From assembly GCA_016860685.1 (NCBI GenBank), contig BOJX01000025.1:1-35910 (forward strand): a stretch of DNA of 35,910 nt. Reading direction: 5' to 3'. The notes beneath the pieces were generated by a model that was not told the DNA's origin, ran no database searches, and saw only the letters and a list, made by a program, of their open reading frames with translations. Positions within the stretch are counted from its first letter, which is position 1, and every line of letters starts with the position of its first letter. The stretch comes from Planctomycetota bacterium. Lineage in GTDB: Bacteria; Planctomycetota; Phycisphaerae; UBA1845. Positions 7,847-16,231 of the stretch are shown here, in pieces. Both the position numbers and the translations under genes were made by a program.

Positions 7847-8593
7847 ATGCTGGCGGATGACAGACCCGCGACCTGGAGCAACGAGCTGCTCCGATCTCCG
7901 CACACGACGGCGGACAAGGCCGGTCGCGTCCGGGCGATGTTCAACGCGATTGCGCCGACGTACGAGCGCGTCAACCGCGTGTTCAGCTTCGGTCGCGACG
8001 CGGCGTGGCGTCGGGACGCGGTGAGGTTGGCGCGTCTGGCCGGAACGGAGCGCGTGCTGGACGTTGCGTGCGGAACCGGGGATCTTGCGCGGGCGTTTCT
8101 GACGGGGGGCGCGGCGCGCGTCACCGGGCTGGATTTCGCGCATGAGATGCTGGTCCGCGCCGCGACGGGCGGGGGCGGCGCGACGTGGTGCGAGGGCGAC
8201 GCGCTGGAGCTGCCTTTTGCGAGCGGGTCGTTCGACGTGGTGAGCTGCGCTTTCGGGATCCGCAACTTTCAGGATCTGCGCGCCGGGCTGGGTGAGTGCT
8301 TCCGCGTGCTGGCACCGGGGGGGCGGCTTGTCATCCTCGAATTCTCCCGTCCCGCCGGGAGATTCGCACGATGGTTCACCGAGTTATACACGGCGCGGGT
8401 GATGCCGCGGCTGGCGACGTGGATGTCGGGCGATCGGACGGGCGCCTATCGCTATCTGCCCAGTTCGGTGGTAACGTTTCCGGGGGCTGATGCGGTGGCG
8501 CGGGACTTGCGCGCCGTGGGGTTTACGCGGGTTGAGCTTCACCCGCGCACGTTGGGAGTCGTCACGATTTACGTCGCGTGGAACAGCCCGTGA
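7847..8593 (+). CDS. ubiE: Demethylmenaquinone C-methyltransferase (UbiE/MenG)
   Basis: The 248-residue class I methyltransferase has the family marks RVRAMFNAIAPTYERVNRVFSFG (about 27-49), SAM-binding VLDVACGTGD (70-79), GLDFAHEML (94-102), EGDALELPFASGSFDVV (116-132) and FGIRNFQDL (136-144). It methylates demethylmenaquinone to menaquinone with S-adenosylmethionine, and perhaps the ubiquinone precursor in organisms that make it. I chose ATG 7847 because it gives a normal N-terminus; an in-frame ATG at 7808 and an earlier one at 7700 add residues unlike the family. No strong ribosome site is visible. It is first in a four-gene operon with the UbiX and UbiA-type enzymes, which supports the menaquinone assignment. 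Confidence 0.92.
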   Translation: MLADDRPATWSNELLRSPHTTADKAGRVRAMFNAIAPTYERVNRVFSFGRDAAWRRDAVRLARLAGTERVLDVACGTGDLARAFLTGGAARVTGLDFAHEMLVRAATGGGGATWCEGDALELPFASGSFDVVSCAFGIRNFQDLRAGLGECFRVLAPGGRLVILEFSRPAGRFARWFTELYTARVMPRLATWMSGDRTGAYRYLPSSVVTFPGADAVARDLRAVGFTRVELHPRTLGVVTIYVAWNSP

Positions 8594-10518
8594 CAAGCGT
8601 TATCACCGCGCCAACGTTGAGCGCTGATTCCTCCCGCCCGGCCGAGGATGTCTGGTCGCTGTGGGGCGGGCAGTACCGGCTGCGCGCCTTCGTGCTGCTG
8701 GGGGTGAACCTCGCCTTATTCCTCGGCGTGGGATGCTTCACGTACTGGTTGCGGACGGGGGTCTTCTTCGCCCCGGCGCAGGAGGGATACTGGAACATCC
8801 TGAGGCTGACGTTCCGGTTCACGGGCGACACGGGAGTGACGCTCGCCTCGTTCCTCCTGGGTCCGATCAAGGTGACCGACGTTCCGGCGATGATTCCGGT
8901 GGTCGGACTGCTCGTATCCTGCCTGGTGTCGATCCCGGTGCTGGTGGCGATTCTGTACCGGATCTGGGCGAGCCTGCCTTTCATCCTGGCGGTGGCGTTC
9001 CTGGCGGTGATGCCGTGGCTGGCGATCACGCTGCTGGGCTGCTGCATGTTGGCGTCGTGCCGGCCTTTCCGCCAGCGGTCGCAGTTCATGTCCGCCCTGA
9101 TCGGGCAGGCGCCGGTGGTGTTGTATTTTCTGCTGGCGTGGCGCGGGTCGCCGGGATCGGAGTTGGACGCGGCGGATCCGCTGGATCCGATCAAGTTTCT
9201 GGCGCCGTGGGTGATGGCGATCGTCGCGGGGGCCGTGGTGACGGCGGTGGTGCTGGGGATCGCGCGGATCGTGCGTTTTCGCCCGGGAGCGATCGCGCCG
9301 GTGCTGGCGCTGATGTTCTCCCTGCCGGTGCTGCTTTTTGAGTATCTGGTGGGGCGCGACGAACTGCACTACCGGCGCCTGGTCGAGACGCGGCGCAGTT
9401 TTTTCAGCGATCGGGGCGATCCGTCCGGCGGATACGACGCGACGGATGACCTCCTTCGCGCCGCGGAGCGGGAGTGGTTCGGTTATCCCGAGCCGCGACC
9501 GCGTTTCAGCGACATCCTGGATCGTGTCAAGCTCCAGTGGACGCTGAGGATGTCCGGTCCCGAGCATCACGACGTTGAGGGTTTTCTCCAGGTCGAGGGC
9601 TCGGTGCTCGCCGAACATCAGTGGACGCATGCGTTTCAATGCGATGCGTTTCTGAAATACTACCCGGACAGTCGTTATGCGCCCGACGCTCTTTTCCTGA
9701 AGGCGTCGGCGCTGGACATGCGCGTCGATCTCGGGGCGTTCCGTCGGAAGAACCTGATCCGGTTTTACGACGACTTTCCCAGCCCCTGGTCGGCGTTCGA
9801 GTGGCGCCGTTTGCTGGAGAACTTTCCGGATTCGACGTATGCCGCGGCGGCGCGATTGCGGCTGGCGCAGATCGAGTTGCGGCGCGGGCGGATCGAGGCG
9901 GCGCGGTCGCTCCTTTCGGATCTGGTGACGCACGCCGGCGTCGGCGCGGACGAACCCGCAACCTCCCCGCCGCCTTCGACGTGGAGCGCCTTCTTTCAGC
10001 GCCGGGCGCCGCGCGATGAGCATCCGCTGAGCTTCAGCCGGATGCGGGTCGAGGCGCGTCGCCTGCTGGAGTGGATCGAAGCGAATGAGGATCCCGTCGT
10101 GGGCTGGGAGCCGCTGTGCGGAACGGACCGCCCGGCAAGGCCGGTGGCGTTCGGACTAGCGCATCTGGATCCGCGTGCGGAAGGCTACGCCGCCAACGTC
10201 GAGAGGCTGCTCAAAGCTTACGAGGCCAGCATCTGGGCGGACAATCTGAAGCTGGAGATCATCAAGTCGCAGCGCGATGCGAAGGCGCGAGCGGAGGCGC
10301 TGAGCGCCTTTCTGGCGAGTTACGACGGGCGCGGCGCCGACGCCGAGCCCGAGGCGCGATTCCTGCTGTGCCTGGCCTACAATGAAATTGACCGACCGCG
10401 GGACGCGGGGAAAGAGCTTGAGACCCTGGTGCGGCGGTTTCCGTCAAGTTTGTGGGCGGAGCAGGCCGGCGCCGTCGCCTTGCGGACGCTGCGGACGATG
10501 GAGGGGACGGGCGGATGA
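8590..10518 (+). CDS. Uncharacterised membrane protein with C-terminal TPR-like domain
   Basis: About 642 residues, not recognised as any named family. The first 255 residues hold about six membrane helices (near 30-54, 97-121, 126-153, 164-183, 203-226 and 234-254 counted from GTG 8590). The remaining 385 residues are soluble and contain helical-repeat stretches of the TPR/BamD type: FLKYYPDSRYAPDALFLKAS, then LLENFPDSTYAAAARLRLAQ and LETLVRRFPSSLWAEQAGAV. The GTG at 8590 forms a GTGA overlap with the ubiE stop; GTG 8578 is an alternative. The gene also overlaps ubiX by ATGA, so its translation is coupled to menaquinone enzymes on both sides. It could scaffold membrane quinone enzymes or could be an unrelated passenger; the sequence does not decide. 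Confidence 0.85.
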   Translation: MTSVITAPTLSADSSRPAEDVWSLWGGQYRLRAFVLLGVNLALFLGVGCFTYWLRTGVFFAPAQEGYWNILRLTFRFTGDTGVTLASFLLGPIKVTDVPAMIPVVGLLVSCLVSIPVLVAILYRIWASLPFILAVAFLAVMPWLAITLLGCCMLASCRPFRQRSQFMSALIGQAPVVLYFLLAWRGSPGSELDAADPLDPIKFLAPWVMAIVAGAVVTAVVLGIARIVRFRPGAIAPVLALMFSLPVLLFEYLVGRDELHYRRLVETRRSFFSDRGDPSGGYDATDDLLRAAEREWFGYPEPRPRFSDILDRVKLQWTLRMSGPEHHDVEGFLQVEGSVLAEHQWTHAFQCDAFLKYYPDSRYAPDALFLKASALDMRVDLGAFRRKNLIRFYDDFPSPWSAFEWRRLLENFPDSTYAAAARLRLAQIELRRGRIEAARSLLSDLVTHAGVGADEPATSPPPSTWSAFFQRRAPRDEHPLSFSRMRVEARRLLEWIEANEDPVVGWEPLCGTDRPARPVAFGLAHLDPRAEGYAANVERLLKAYEASIWADNLKLEIIKSQRDAKARAEALSAFLASYDGRGADAEPEARFLLCLAYNEIDRPRDAGKELETLVRRFPSSLWAEQAGAVALRTLRTMEGTGG

Positions 10519-11135
10519 GCGGTGGCGGGGAGCTGAAGCGGATCATCGTCGGCGTAACCGGCGCCAGCGGCGCGCGTTACGCGACGGGTCTGGTTCGCGC
10601 GCTGCTGGACGGCGGCGCGGAAGTTCACCTGGTCGTGTCCACGTTCGGGCGCCGCCTGCTTCGGGATGAATTGGGGCTGGAGCGGGTTGACGACGTCTCG
10701 CTGATCGGGCGGCGTGACGAGCGGCTGGTCATCCACGGATACAAGGACGTCGGCAGCGTGCTGGGCAGCGGGTCGTTCCGCACAGCGGGGATGATCGTCT
10801 GCCCGTGCAGCACGAACACGTTCGCCTCGATCGCCGCCGGATTGGGCGACAATCTGATCGACCGCGCCGCCGCTGTGACGCTCAAGGAGCGGCGCAGACT
10901 CGTCCTCGTTCTGCGCGAGATGCCCCTGACGCACATCGACCTGCTCAATGCGGTGCGTCTGAGCGAGGCCGGGGCGATCATCTGCCCGGCGTCGCCCGGG
11001 TTTTACATGCTCCCGGAGAAGATCGACGATCTCGTGAATTTCGTCGTGGGGAAGCTCGCGGACCTTTTTGACGTGCCGCACGCACTGCACACCCGATGGC
11101 AGGACAGCGAGGTGATGCGGCGCTCGCAACCATGA
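10515..11135 (+). CDS. ubiX: Flavin prenyltransferase UbiX
   Basis: The 206-residue flavoprotein carries the FMN-binding GVTGASGARYA (13-23), STFGRRLL (42-49), VCPCSTNTFASIAAGLGDNL (family CP-x-S-x-x-T motif), the conserved LVLREMPL segment and EAGAIICPASPGFYM. UbiX attaches a dimethylallyl group to FMN, making the prenyl-FMN cofactor used by UbiD-family decarboxylases. Those act after prenylation in both the ubiquinone and the futalosine menaquinone routes. No UbiD/MqnL homologue is in the window, so the decarboxylase must be elsewhere. Start ATG 10515 overlaps the previous stop as ATGA, and the end overlaps the UbiA gene by ATGA, so translation is probably coupled. Length and motifs are normal. 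Confidence 0.95.
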   Translation: MSGGGELKRIIVGVTGASGARYATGLVRALLDGGAEVHLVVSTFGRRLLRDELGLERVDDVSLIGRRDERLVIHGYKDVGSVLGSGSFRTAGMIVCPCSTNTFASIAAGLGDNLIDRAAAVTLKERRRLVLVLREMPLTHIDLLNAVRLSEAGAIICPASPGFYMLPEKIDDLVNFVVGKLADLFDVPHALHTRWQDSEVMRRSQP

Positions 11136-12061
11136 CGCAGGCAGGGACGGAAATCAAAAGGGCTTCGCGGGTGGCGTGGCTGGCGCCGATCCGGGTCTGG
11201 GCGGACATGGTCAAGTTCGCGCATACCGTGTTCGCATTGCCTTTTGCATTGATGGCGGCGTTCCTGGCGGCACGGAATCTCCCGAGCCGGACCGCGCCTT
11301 ACGCCGGACAGGCGGCGCTGATCCTCCTTTGCATGATCGGGGCGCGGAGTGCGGCGATGACGTTCAACCGGATCGCGGACGCCCGGATCGACGCCCGCAA
11401 TCCGCGCACACAGGGCCGGCCGCTGCCCGCCGGACGACTTTCCTTCACGGCCGCGTGGGCGATGTTCGCGGCGGCGGTGCTGGTTTTTCTGGTCGGATGC
11501 GCCCTGTTCAAGGCGGTGTACGAGAATCCCTGGCCGCTGCGGCTTTCGCTGCCGGTGCTGGCGGCGTTGCTGGGGTATTCGTATGCGAAGCGGTTTACGA
11601 AGTGGTCGCACCTCTGGCTGGGCGCGGGGATCGGGCTGGCGCCGGCGGCGGCGTGGATCGCGGTACATCCCGGCTCGCTGGGCTGGGGGGCAGGTCTGTT
11701 GTGGTTATGTGTGACCTGCTGGATCGGCGGGTTCGACATCCTCTACGCATGCCAGGACATCGATGTGGACCGCCGCGAGGGACTGCACAGTTTTCCGTCC
11801 CGAGTCGGGCCTGCGCGGGCGCTGGCGCTGGCGCGGGTGCTTCATGCCGCCGCGATCGTCGCGCTTGTCGTGCTGGGTGCGGTCGAAGACCTGGGGATCA
11901 TCTACGGCGCGGGCGTCGCCGCCTCAGCCGTCCTGCTCGTCGTCGAAAACAACCTCGTGCGTCCCGGCGCTTATGAGAAGATCAACGTCGCCTTCTTCAC
12001 GGTTAACGGCGTCGTAAGCTGCGTCCTCGCCGCCGCCGCAATCCTCGACGTGGTCCGATGA
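11132..12061 (+). CDS. mqnP: UbiA-family prenyltransferase, MqnP-like (menaquinone synthesis)
   Basis: The 309-residue integral membrane enzyme has about eight or nine helices and both aspartate-rich motifs of the UbiA superfamily: N79-R-I-A-D83-A-R-I-D87 followed by ARNPRTQGRPLPAG, and YACQDIDVDRREGLHSFP (205-222). The phrase D-A-x-N-P-R-T after the first motif is typical of the subgroup annotated as MqnP, which prenylates 1,4-dihydroxy-6-naphthoate in the futalosine pathway, rather than MenA or true UbiA. The start ATG 11132 overlaps the ubiX stop. Together with UbiX and UbiE it makes a late-menaquinone set. The MqnP subgroup call rests on memory of that motif and on context; a tree would settle it. 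Confidence 0.88.
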   Translation: MTQAGTEIKRASRVAWLAPIRVWADMVKFAHTVFALPFALMAAFLAARNLPSRTAPYAGQAALILLCMIGARSAAMTFNRIADARIDARNPRTQGRPLPAGRLSFTAAWAMFAAAVLVFLVGCALFKAVYENPWPLRLSLPVLAALLGYSYAKRFTKWSHLWLGAGIGLAPAAAWIAVHPGSLGWGAGLLWLCVTCWIGGFDILYACQDIDVDRREGLHSFPSRVGPARALALARVLHAAAIVALVVLGAVEDLGIIYGAGVAASAVLLVVENNLVRPGAYEKINVAFFTVNGVVSCVLAAAAILDVVR

Positions 12062-12073
12062 GGCTCGTTCGAC

Positions 12074-12103
12074 CCGTCCCCGTCCGTCCGTCCGCGGGGG
12101 CGG
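12074..12103. terminator. GC-rich hairpin between convergent genes
   Basis: A stem CCG-T-CCCCG / CGGGG-G-CGG with one mismatch spans 12074-12103, between the converging ubiA-type gene and the lipoprotein gene. There is no T-run on either strand, so termination would be inefficient or factor-assisted. The loop contains a short CGTC repeat. The call is tentative. Confidence 0.3.
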
Positions 12104-12109
12104 TGCGAG

Positions 12110-12868
12110 TCAATCTTCCCCGGCTGAGTCCAGGTCCGCCGGAGGCAAGGCGACCGTCCAGTTCACGCGGGTCGTTTGTCCGGCGCGGACGTCGAATTCG
12201 CTGATGACCGGGTACTCGAGGGTGGGTTCGTTGAGGTCGGCGACGTAATGACCCGGGAAAAGCGCGGACTGGTGGAAGGCGCCGCGCTCGTCAGTCGTGG
12301 CGTACCTGAGAAAATTCCCTGGCATCTGAAGATACAGGCGCAAATCGACGGACCGGGGCGCCCCGGTATCCGCATCACGCACGACGCCTTCGACGGCTCC
12401 TCCCGGGATCAGCGTGAGGTCGAAGCGCGTCACCGCCCCGGGGGCCGATGACACGGTCAGATCCCACCACGAGCGCCCGTCGGCGCTGACCCACGTCGCA
12501 TGTTCGATCTGTATTCCGACGTAGTAGTCCCAACGATCCGAGGCCTCATCACGAATCATTGAACCGTAACTCATCGGATTGAATTCGTAGCGCCCCTGTG
12601 CGTCCGTCTTCGTCTCGGCGACGCGCCATCGCGTGGCGAAGCCGGCAAAAAGGATAACGCGGACGTCGGGAACGGGGCGACCGCTTTCATCCTTCATGCA
12701 GCCTGTCAGCACCGCCGCCGTGCCGGGGGAGGCTGACGGCGCATCGACATCCGGCAAGGGTTCACCTGGCGAACCCGGGTTCGAGGGCGCGGTTCGGCAG
12801 CCGGCGCCCGATAACGTCAAGCAGGCGCCGGCGACAAGCGCCAACCTCAGTCCGGTCCTCTTCGTCAT
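12110..12868 (-). CDS. Lipoprotein with carboxypeptidase-regulatory-like repeats
   Basis: The 252-residue protein has a lipoprotein signal peptide: MTKRTGLRLALVAGACLT, then the lipobox LSGAGC with the modified Cys near 24. After a Pro/Ser/Gly-rich linker (about 28-50) come two beta-sandwich modules of the carboxypeptidase regulatory or SdrD-B type. The first is marked by GCMKDESGRPVPDVRVILF and TDAQGRYEFNP, the second by GGAVEGVVRDADTGAPRSVD and TTDERGAFHQSALFPGHYVA. These fold like transthyretin and usually serve as stalks or binding modules on exported proteins. No enzyme domain is present. It is divergent from the large PKD lipoprotein gene 251 bases away and may share its promoter region. 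Function unknown. Confidence 0.83.
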   Translation of the reverse strand: MTKRTGLRLALVAGACLTLSGAGCRTAPSNPGSPGEPLPDVDAPSASPGTAAVLTGCMKDESGRPVPDVRVILFAGFATRWRVAETKTDAQGRYEFNPMSYGSMIRDEASDRWDYYVGIQIEHATWVSADGRSWWDLTVSSAPGAVTRFDLTLIPGGAVEGVVRDADTGAPRSVDLRLYLQMPGNFLRYATTDERGAFHQSALFPGHYVADLNEPTLEYPVISEFDVRAGQTTRVNWTVALPPADLDSAGED

Positions 12869-13119
12869 GACGATTCTCCACGTTTACACAAGCCGCGGCG
12901 CGGATGCGCGCTTCGTCCGCCGATATCCGGGGTTTCCGCCCAACGTCGTCTCGGCAAGGCCCGCGAATCGTAGGCTTGGATCGCACGACCTGTGAACCCG
13001 GAGAAGCCCGGCAACAGGGGAAGCCCTCGAGGACAGATTCGACGCCCGGGCGATCGAGAAGTTCCCGAGCGTCGTCCAGGGCCGCGCTGCGGCACAAATA
13101 CCGAGAACCGGAGGGGAAA

Positions 13120-15360
13120 ATGAGTTGCAAGGAGCAACCGCGCGGAAACCGTGCGCGGCGGCCGAGCGTACTGCCGCTGGCGGCAATCATCACGGTGCTG
13201 ACGGCGTGCAGCGGCAGTGTCGAAGATCCGGATCGCGGCGGGGCGTCACTCGACGAACCGCTCGTCGGCGTGGACCCGCAGGCCGGCGACGGCGATGTGA
13301 CCGGCGGAAGCGGAGAACCCCCCGGCGTTCGCTTCAGCGCGACGCGCGTCTTCTGCTGCAACCCCCTGTCCGTCGATTTCCGGCTGGAGCTGCCAGGGGA
13401 CATCCCCCTTTCCGGGTTGCTCGCTACGTGGGACTTCGGCGATGACAAGGACGGAGCCGGACTGAGCGTCAGTCATACGTACTCGCGCGAGGGGCGATAT
13501 CGCATCACGGTCGAGTTGGCCTGGCCGGACGGACGGGTCGAACGTATCTTCGGCGTCATCGACGTTGGGCGCGACGGCTCGAACGACGATCTGCTCGTGG
13601 ATCCCTCCGCGGAGGAGGTTCAACTCATCGCGAACGCCGGACCCGACGTGGAAGCGATCCCCGGACAGACAGTGACGTTGGACGGTCGCGGAAGCGAACT
13701 CCCCGCGAACGCGGATACGCAGGTCACGTGGTCGCAGACGCTCGGACCGAATGTGTCGATCGACGGAGCGGGCTTCCTGGCGGCGTCGTTCGTCGCACCC
13801 GCAACGGATGCGAACGTGGTGCTCGTCTTCCGCCTGACGCTGCGCGCGGGCGATCAGGAGACGCACGACGATGTAGGCGTACTCGTGCTCGGAAGCGGTC
13901 CGGAAAACCAGCCGCCCGAGGGAATGCCGGCGCATGTATTCGTCGAAGCCGGGCAAACCGCGCGCCTTACACTTCGCGGACGCGATCCCGACGGGGATGA
14001 TCTTACGTTCTCGATCGCCGACGCTCCCGGACACGGTCAACTCGGCCGCGTCGAGAACGACGGGCACGACACCGCGAGCGTCACGTACACCGCCCACGCC
14101 GACGCCGAGGGAGAGGACGCCTTCTCCTTCACGGTCACCGACGGGCTGGTTCGATCCGCGGAAACCCGGGTCACGGTCTCGTTCGACGTCGGCGGAGACA
14201 GCCTCCGCGCGGAGGACGGCAGCGCGTTCGTTCCGGTTGGCGCACGGGCGACGCTCACGCTGCACGGATCGGACGCCGAGAACGACGACCTGACGTTCGA
14301 GATTGTCGAGGCGCCCCGGCACGGGGACATCCTGGAGATCGACAACACAGAGCGGGACTTGGCCCGCGTCGTTTATCAGCCGCGCTCGGGGTTCCACGGA
14401 CGCGACGAATTGACCTTCCGCGTAACCGACGGCGAGGGCGCCTCAAAGGAAGCGATTTTTTCGATCACCCTCAACAAGCTCCTGCTGCCGTGGAATGAGG
14501 TCAACCAACCCTGGGAGCCGGCGCTGAGTTTGTTCACCGAGGAGCAGGGCGCTCGCGAGGGTATGACGGTCTTCGACTTCGCGATGGTGGGGATCGAGAA
14601 CTGGGCGAAAGTCACCAACACCGTCGTCATCACCACCACCGGGAGCAACGTTCGAGGGTTGTATGACGCCCTGCGCGAACACAAGCCCCGGGGGCTGACC
14701 GTCATCGGCGGGTTCAAGACCGCTTCGTACCTGCCGCCGGACAACTTCGCCTACGAGCCGGGGTGGGTCACGATCCTGGACCGGGCGAAGTTGACGGTTC
14801 AGCATTCGGGCGTGAACGTCGTGGTCCTCGAGAACGAAACCGCGCTCGAGATGTTCAACGGTCATCGGGCGACAATCGACCTGGACGAGCTTCGGACGAG
14901 CCTTCAGCCGCTGGCGGAGTCCGGTATCGAGTTCTGGTGGTGGATGCCCGCCGTGTTCCGCAACCGCGAATACTGGGAAAACCGCGAGGAAGGAACCGCC
15001 GAGTTGACCCGCACCGTCGTCGAGGCCGTCCCGAACAGCAAGTTCATCACCGGGTACACCGGCTGGCCTGACTGGGAGCGCGGCGTATTTCAGGAACCCC
15101 GTCTTCGGGAGTGGATGATCGATATTGTATCGGCCGAGCGATTCTTCGACCGCCACATGGTCACACGCAGCGGACGGCGCATGCGCGGAAATCAGGAGGC
15201 CGATTGTTACACCGCCGCCACGTCGCTGGAGGCGATGCAGACGCTCATCAATACCGAGTTCTTCCTCTACCCGGGCGCAAGTCAGTGGATCCTCACGTCG
15301 GAGGATTACGCCGCCGAACTCCCGGATATCGCCGAAGTCCGGTCCCCTTATGAGCGGTAA
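13120..15360 (+). CDS. Large lipoprotein with PKD and cadherin-like domains and an unknown C-terminal domain
   Basis: Using ATG 13120, which has a strong GGAGGGG ribosome site, the protein has 746 residues. A lipoprotein signal (VLPLAAIITVLTAC) is followed by an acidic linker, a PKD domain (WDFGDDKDGAGLSVSHTYSR), a second Ig/PKD-like module (NAGPDVEAIPGQTVTLDGRG), and two cadherin-like/Big-type repeats marked by LRGRDPDGDDLTFSIADAP and LHGSDAENDDLTFEIVEAP, each ending in FTVTDG or FRVTDG. The last 270 or so residues (from PWNEVNQPWEPALSLF) match nothing I recognise; they contain VTVIGGF-like beta strands, FWWWMPAVFRNREYWENREE and TGYTGWPDWERG, and could be a TIM-barrel hydrolase-like or sugar-binding domain. 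It is probably surface-exposed. The open frame extends upstream to 12904 but has no signal peptide there. Confidence 0.85.
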   Translation: MSCKEQPRGNRARRPSVLPLAAIITVLTACSGSVEDPDRGGASLDEPLVGVDPQAGDGDVTGGSGEPPGVRFSATRVFCCNPLSVDFRLELPGDIPLSGLLATWDFGDDKDGAGLSVSHTYSREGRYRITVELAWPDGRVERIFGVIDVGRDGSNDDLLVDPSAEEVQLIANAGPDVEAIPGQTVTLDGRGSELPANADTQVTWSQTLGPNVSIDGAGFLAASFVAPATDANVVLVFRLTLRAGDQETHDDVGVLVLGSGPENQPPEGMPAHVFVEAGQTARLTLRGRDPDGDDLTFSIADAPGHGQLGRVENDGHDTASVTYTAHADAEGEDAFSFTVTDGLVRSAETRVTVSFDVGGDSLRAEDGSAFVPVGARATLTLHGSDAENDDLTFEIVEAPRHGDILEIDNTERDLARVVYQPRSGFHGRDELTFRVTDGEGASKEAIFSITLNKLLLPWNEVNQPWEPALSLFTEEQGAREGMTVFDFAMVGIENWAKVTNTVVITTTGSNVRGLYDALREHKPRGLTVIGGFKTASYLPPDNFAYEPGWVTILDRAKLTVQHSGVNVVVLENETALEMFNGHRATIDLDELRTSLQPLAESGIEFWWWMPAVFRNREYWENREEGTAELTRTVVEAVPNSKFITGYTGWPDWERGVFQEPRLREWMIDIVSAERFFDRHMVTRSGRRMRGNQEADCYTAATSLEAMQTLINTEFFLYPGASQWILTSEDYAAELPDIAEVRSPYER

Positions 15361-15448
15361 CACGTAACGTCCCCCCAACCGCAGGCCAGGATGACATCGG
15401 GATCGGAGAACCCCACCGGGCCGGCGCCGTCTCCGCCAGACCTGCCGC

Positions 15449-15477
15449 TTGACGCCGACCGGACGGGGCACAACAAT
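15449..15477 (+). promoter_or_regulatory. Putative sigma-70-like promoter upstream of tRNA-Ser
   Basis: TTGACG (15449-15454, five of six consensus bases) and AACAAT (15472-15477, four of six) are separated by exactly 17 bases, placing a start about 80 bases before the tRNA. The call is by pattern only. Confidence 0.35.
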
Positions 15478-15561
15478 CCCATCCGGGTCGGCGCCCGTAC
15501 CGCAGGACGATCGGGTGGTACGGGCCAACCTTGGCGGCGAAAAGACGTTGCCGTATCCCAC

Positions 15562-15652
15562 GGAGAGGTGGGTGAGTGGCTGAAACCAACGGTTTGCTAA
15601 ACCGTCGTGCGGGTATAAACCTGCACCGCGGGTTCGAATCCCGCCCTCTCCG
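15562..15652 (+). tRNA. tRNA-Ser, anticodon GCT
   Basis: A full class II cloverleaf is visible. The acceptor stem GGAGAGG (15562-15568) pairs with CCTCTCC (15645-15651), followed by discriminator G at 15652, usual for serine tRNAs. The D-arm is GGTGAGTGGCTGAAACC. The anticodon stem ACGGT/ACCGT encloses TTGCTAA with anticodon GCT at 15596-15598, reading AGC/AGT. The long variable arm GTGCGGGT-ATAA-ACCTGCAC pairs with itself, and the T-arm is GCGGG-TTCGAAT-CCCGC (15628-15644). CCA is not encoded; TTTT follows directly and may help termination. Confidence 0.97.
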
Positions 15653-15698
15653 TTTTGTCCCTGTCCCCCTGCCCCTCAAGCAGAACGCGGACTTCACG

Positions 15699-15704
15699 TA
15701 TAAT
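15699..15704 (+). promoter_or_regulatory. Isolated TATAAT box upstream of crcB
   Basis: A perfect -10 hexamer, rare in DNA this GC-rich, lies 140 bases before the crcB start. No good -35 is found 16-18 bases upstream. A separate perfect TTGACA at 15734-15739 lacks a matching -10. The true crcB promoter is therefore uncertain. Confidence 0.3.
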
Positions 15705-15844
15705 CACTCGACGACGTTCTTCGGCGCGGATCCTTGACACGGCGGGCCGCTACGCGGCGGTTGCTGCGCATTGGCGTGCTTCCCACGCATCGCCGCGTCA
15801 AGAGTCGGCTGGGCGTCAGTTCGTGAAACAGGGAAGATCCGAAC

Positions 15845-16231
15845 GTGGAGGCCTTGAGTCGAATCCTGGCGGTGGCGGTCGGCGGGGCGGCGGGTAGCGC
15901 GCTTCGCTACCTGCTTTCCGGATGGGTTCAGGGGCGGGCGATCGGGTTTCCGTGGGGGACGCTGGCGGTGAACGTCTCCGGCTGCCTGCTGATCGGATTC
16001 CTGGCGACGAGGTTTGACGCGGCGGCGGTGGATCCGCGGCTTCGCGCGGCGGTGCTCATCGGCGTGCTCGGCGGGTACACGACGTTCAGCAGTTTCTCGT
16101 GGGAGACGCTGAAACTGGTTCAGTCCGGGCAGTTCGCCCGGGCGATGGGGAACGTGTTGGGGAGCGTCGGCCTGTGCATGATCGCCGTGTACGCCGGATG
16201 TTGGCTGGCGCGCCGGGGGGCGGGGTCGTGA
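15845..16231 (+). CDS. crcB: Fluoride ion channel CrcB/FluC
   Basis: The 128-residue protein has four membrane helices and all the main family motifs: VGGAAGSALRYLL near the N-terminus, GTLAVNVSGCLLIGF (about 38-52) with the conserved Asn, and GVLGGYTTFSSFSWET (about 73-88) with the TTFS stretch that lines the fluoride path. It forms a dual-topology dimer that exports fluoride from the cytoplasm. It starts at GTG 15845. A DUF190 gene follows at 16351, a common neighbour of crcB. I found no fluoride riboswitch in the 190 bases between the tRNA and this gene, which is where it would be expected. Confidence 0.95.
   Translation: MEALSRILAVAVGGAAGSALRYLLSGWVQGRAIGFPWGTLAVNVSGCLLIGFLATRFDAAAVDPRLRAAVLIGVLGGYTTFSSFSWETLKLVQSGQFARAMGNVLGSVGLCMIAVYAGCWLARRGAGS

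Noticed and set aside
15293..15697. Minus-strand open frame of 134 residues containing GRDSNPR
   Set aside because: It runs antisense across the tRNA-Ser gene; the GRDSNPR phrase is the familiar false translation of a tRNA T-arm read backwards.
15653..15844. Possible fluoride riboswitch upstream of crcB
   Set aside because: I looked for the conserved crcB-motif pattern (GGNGATGG near the start and the CTGATG...CTCCT end) and did not find it.
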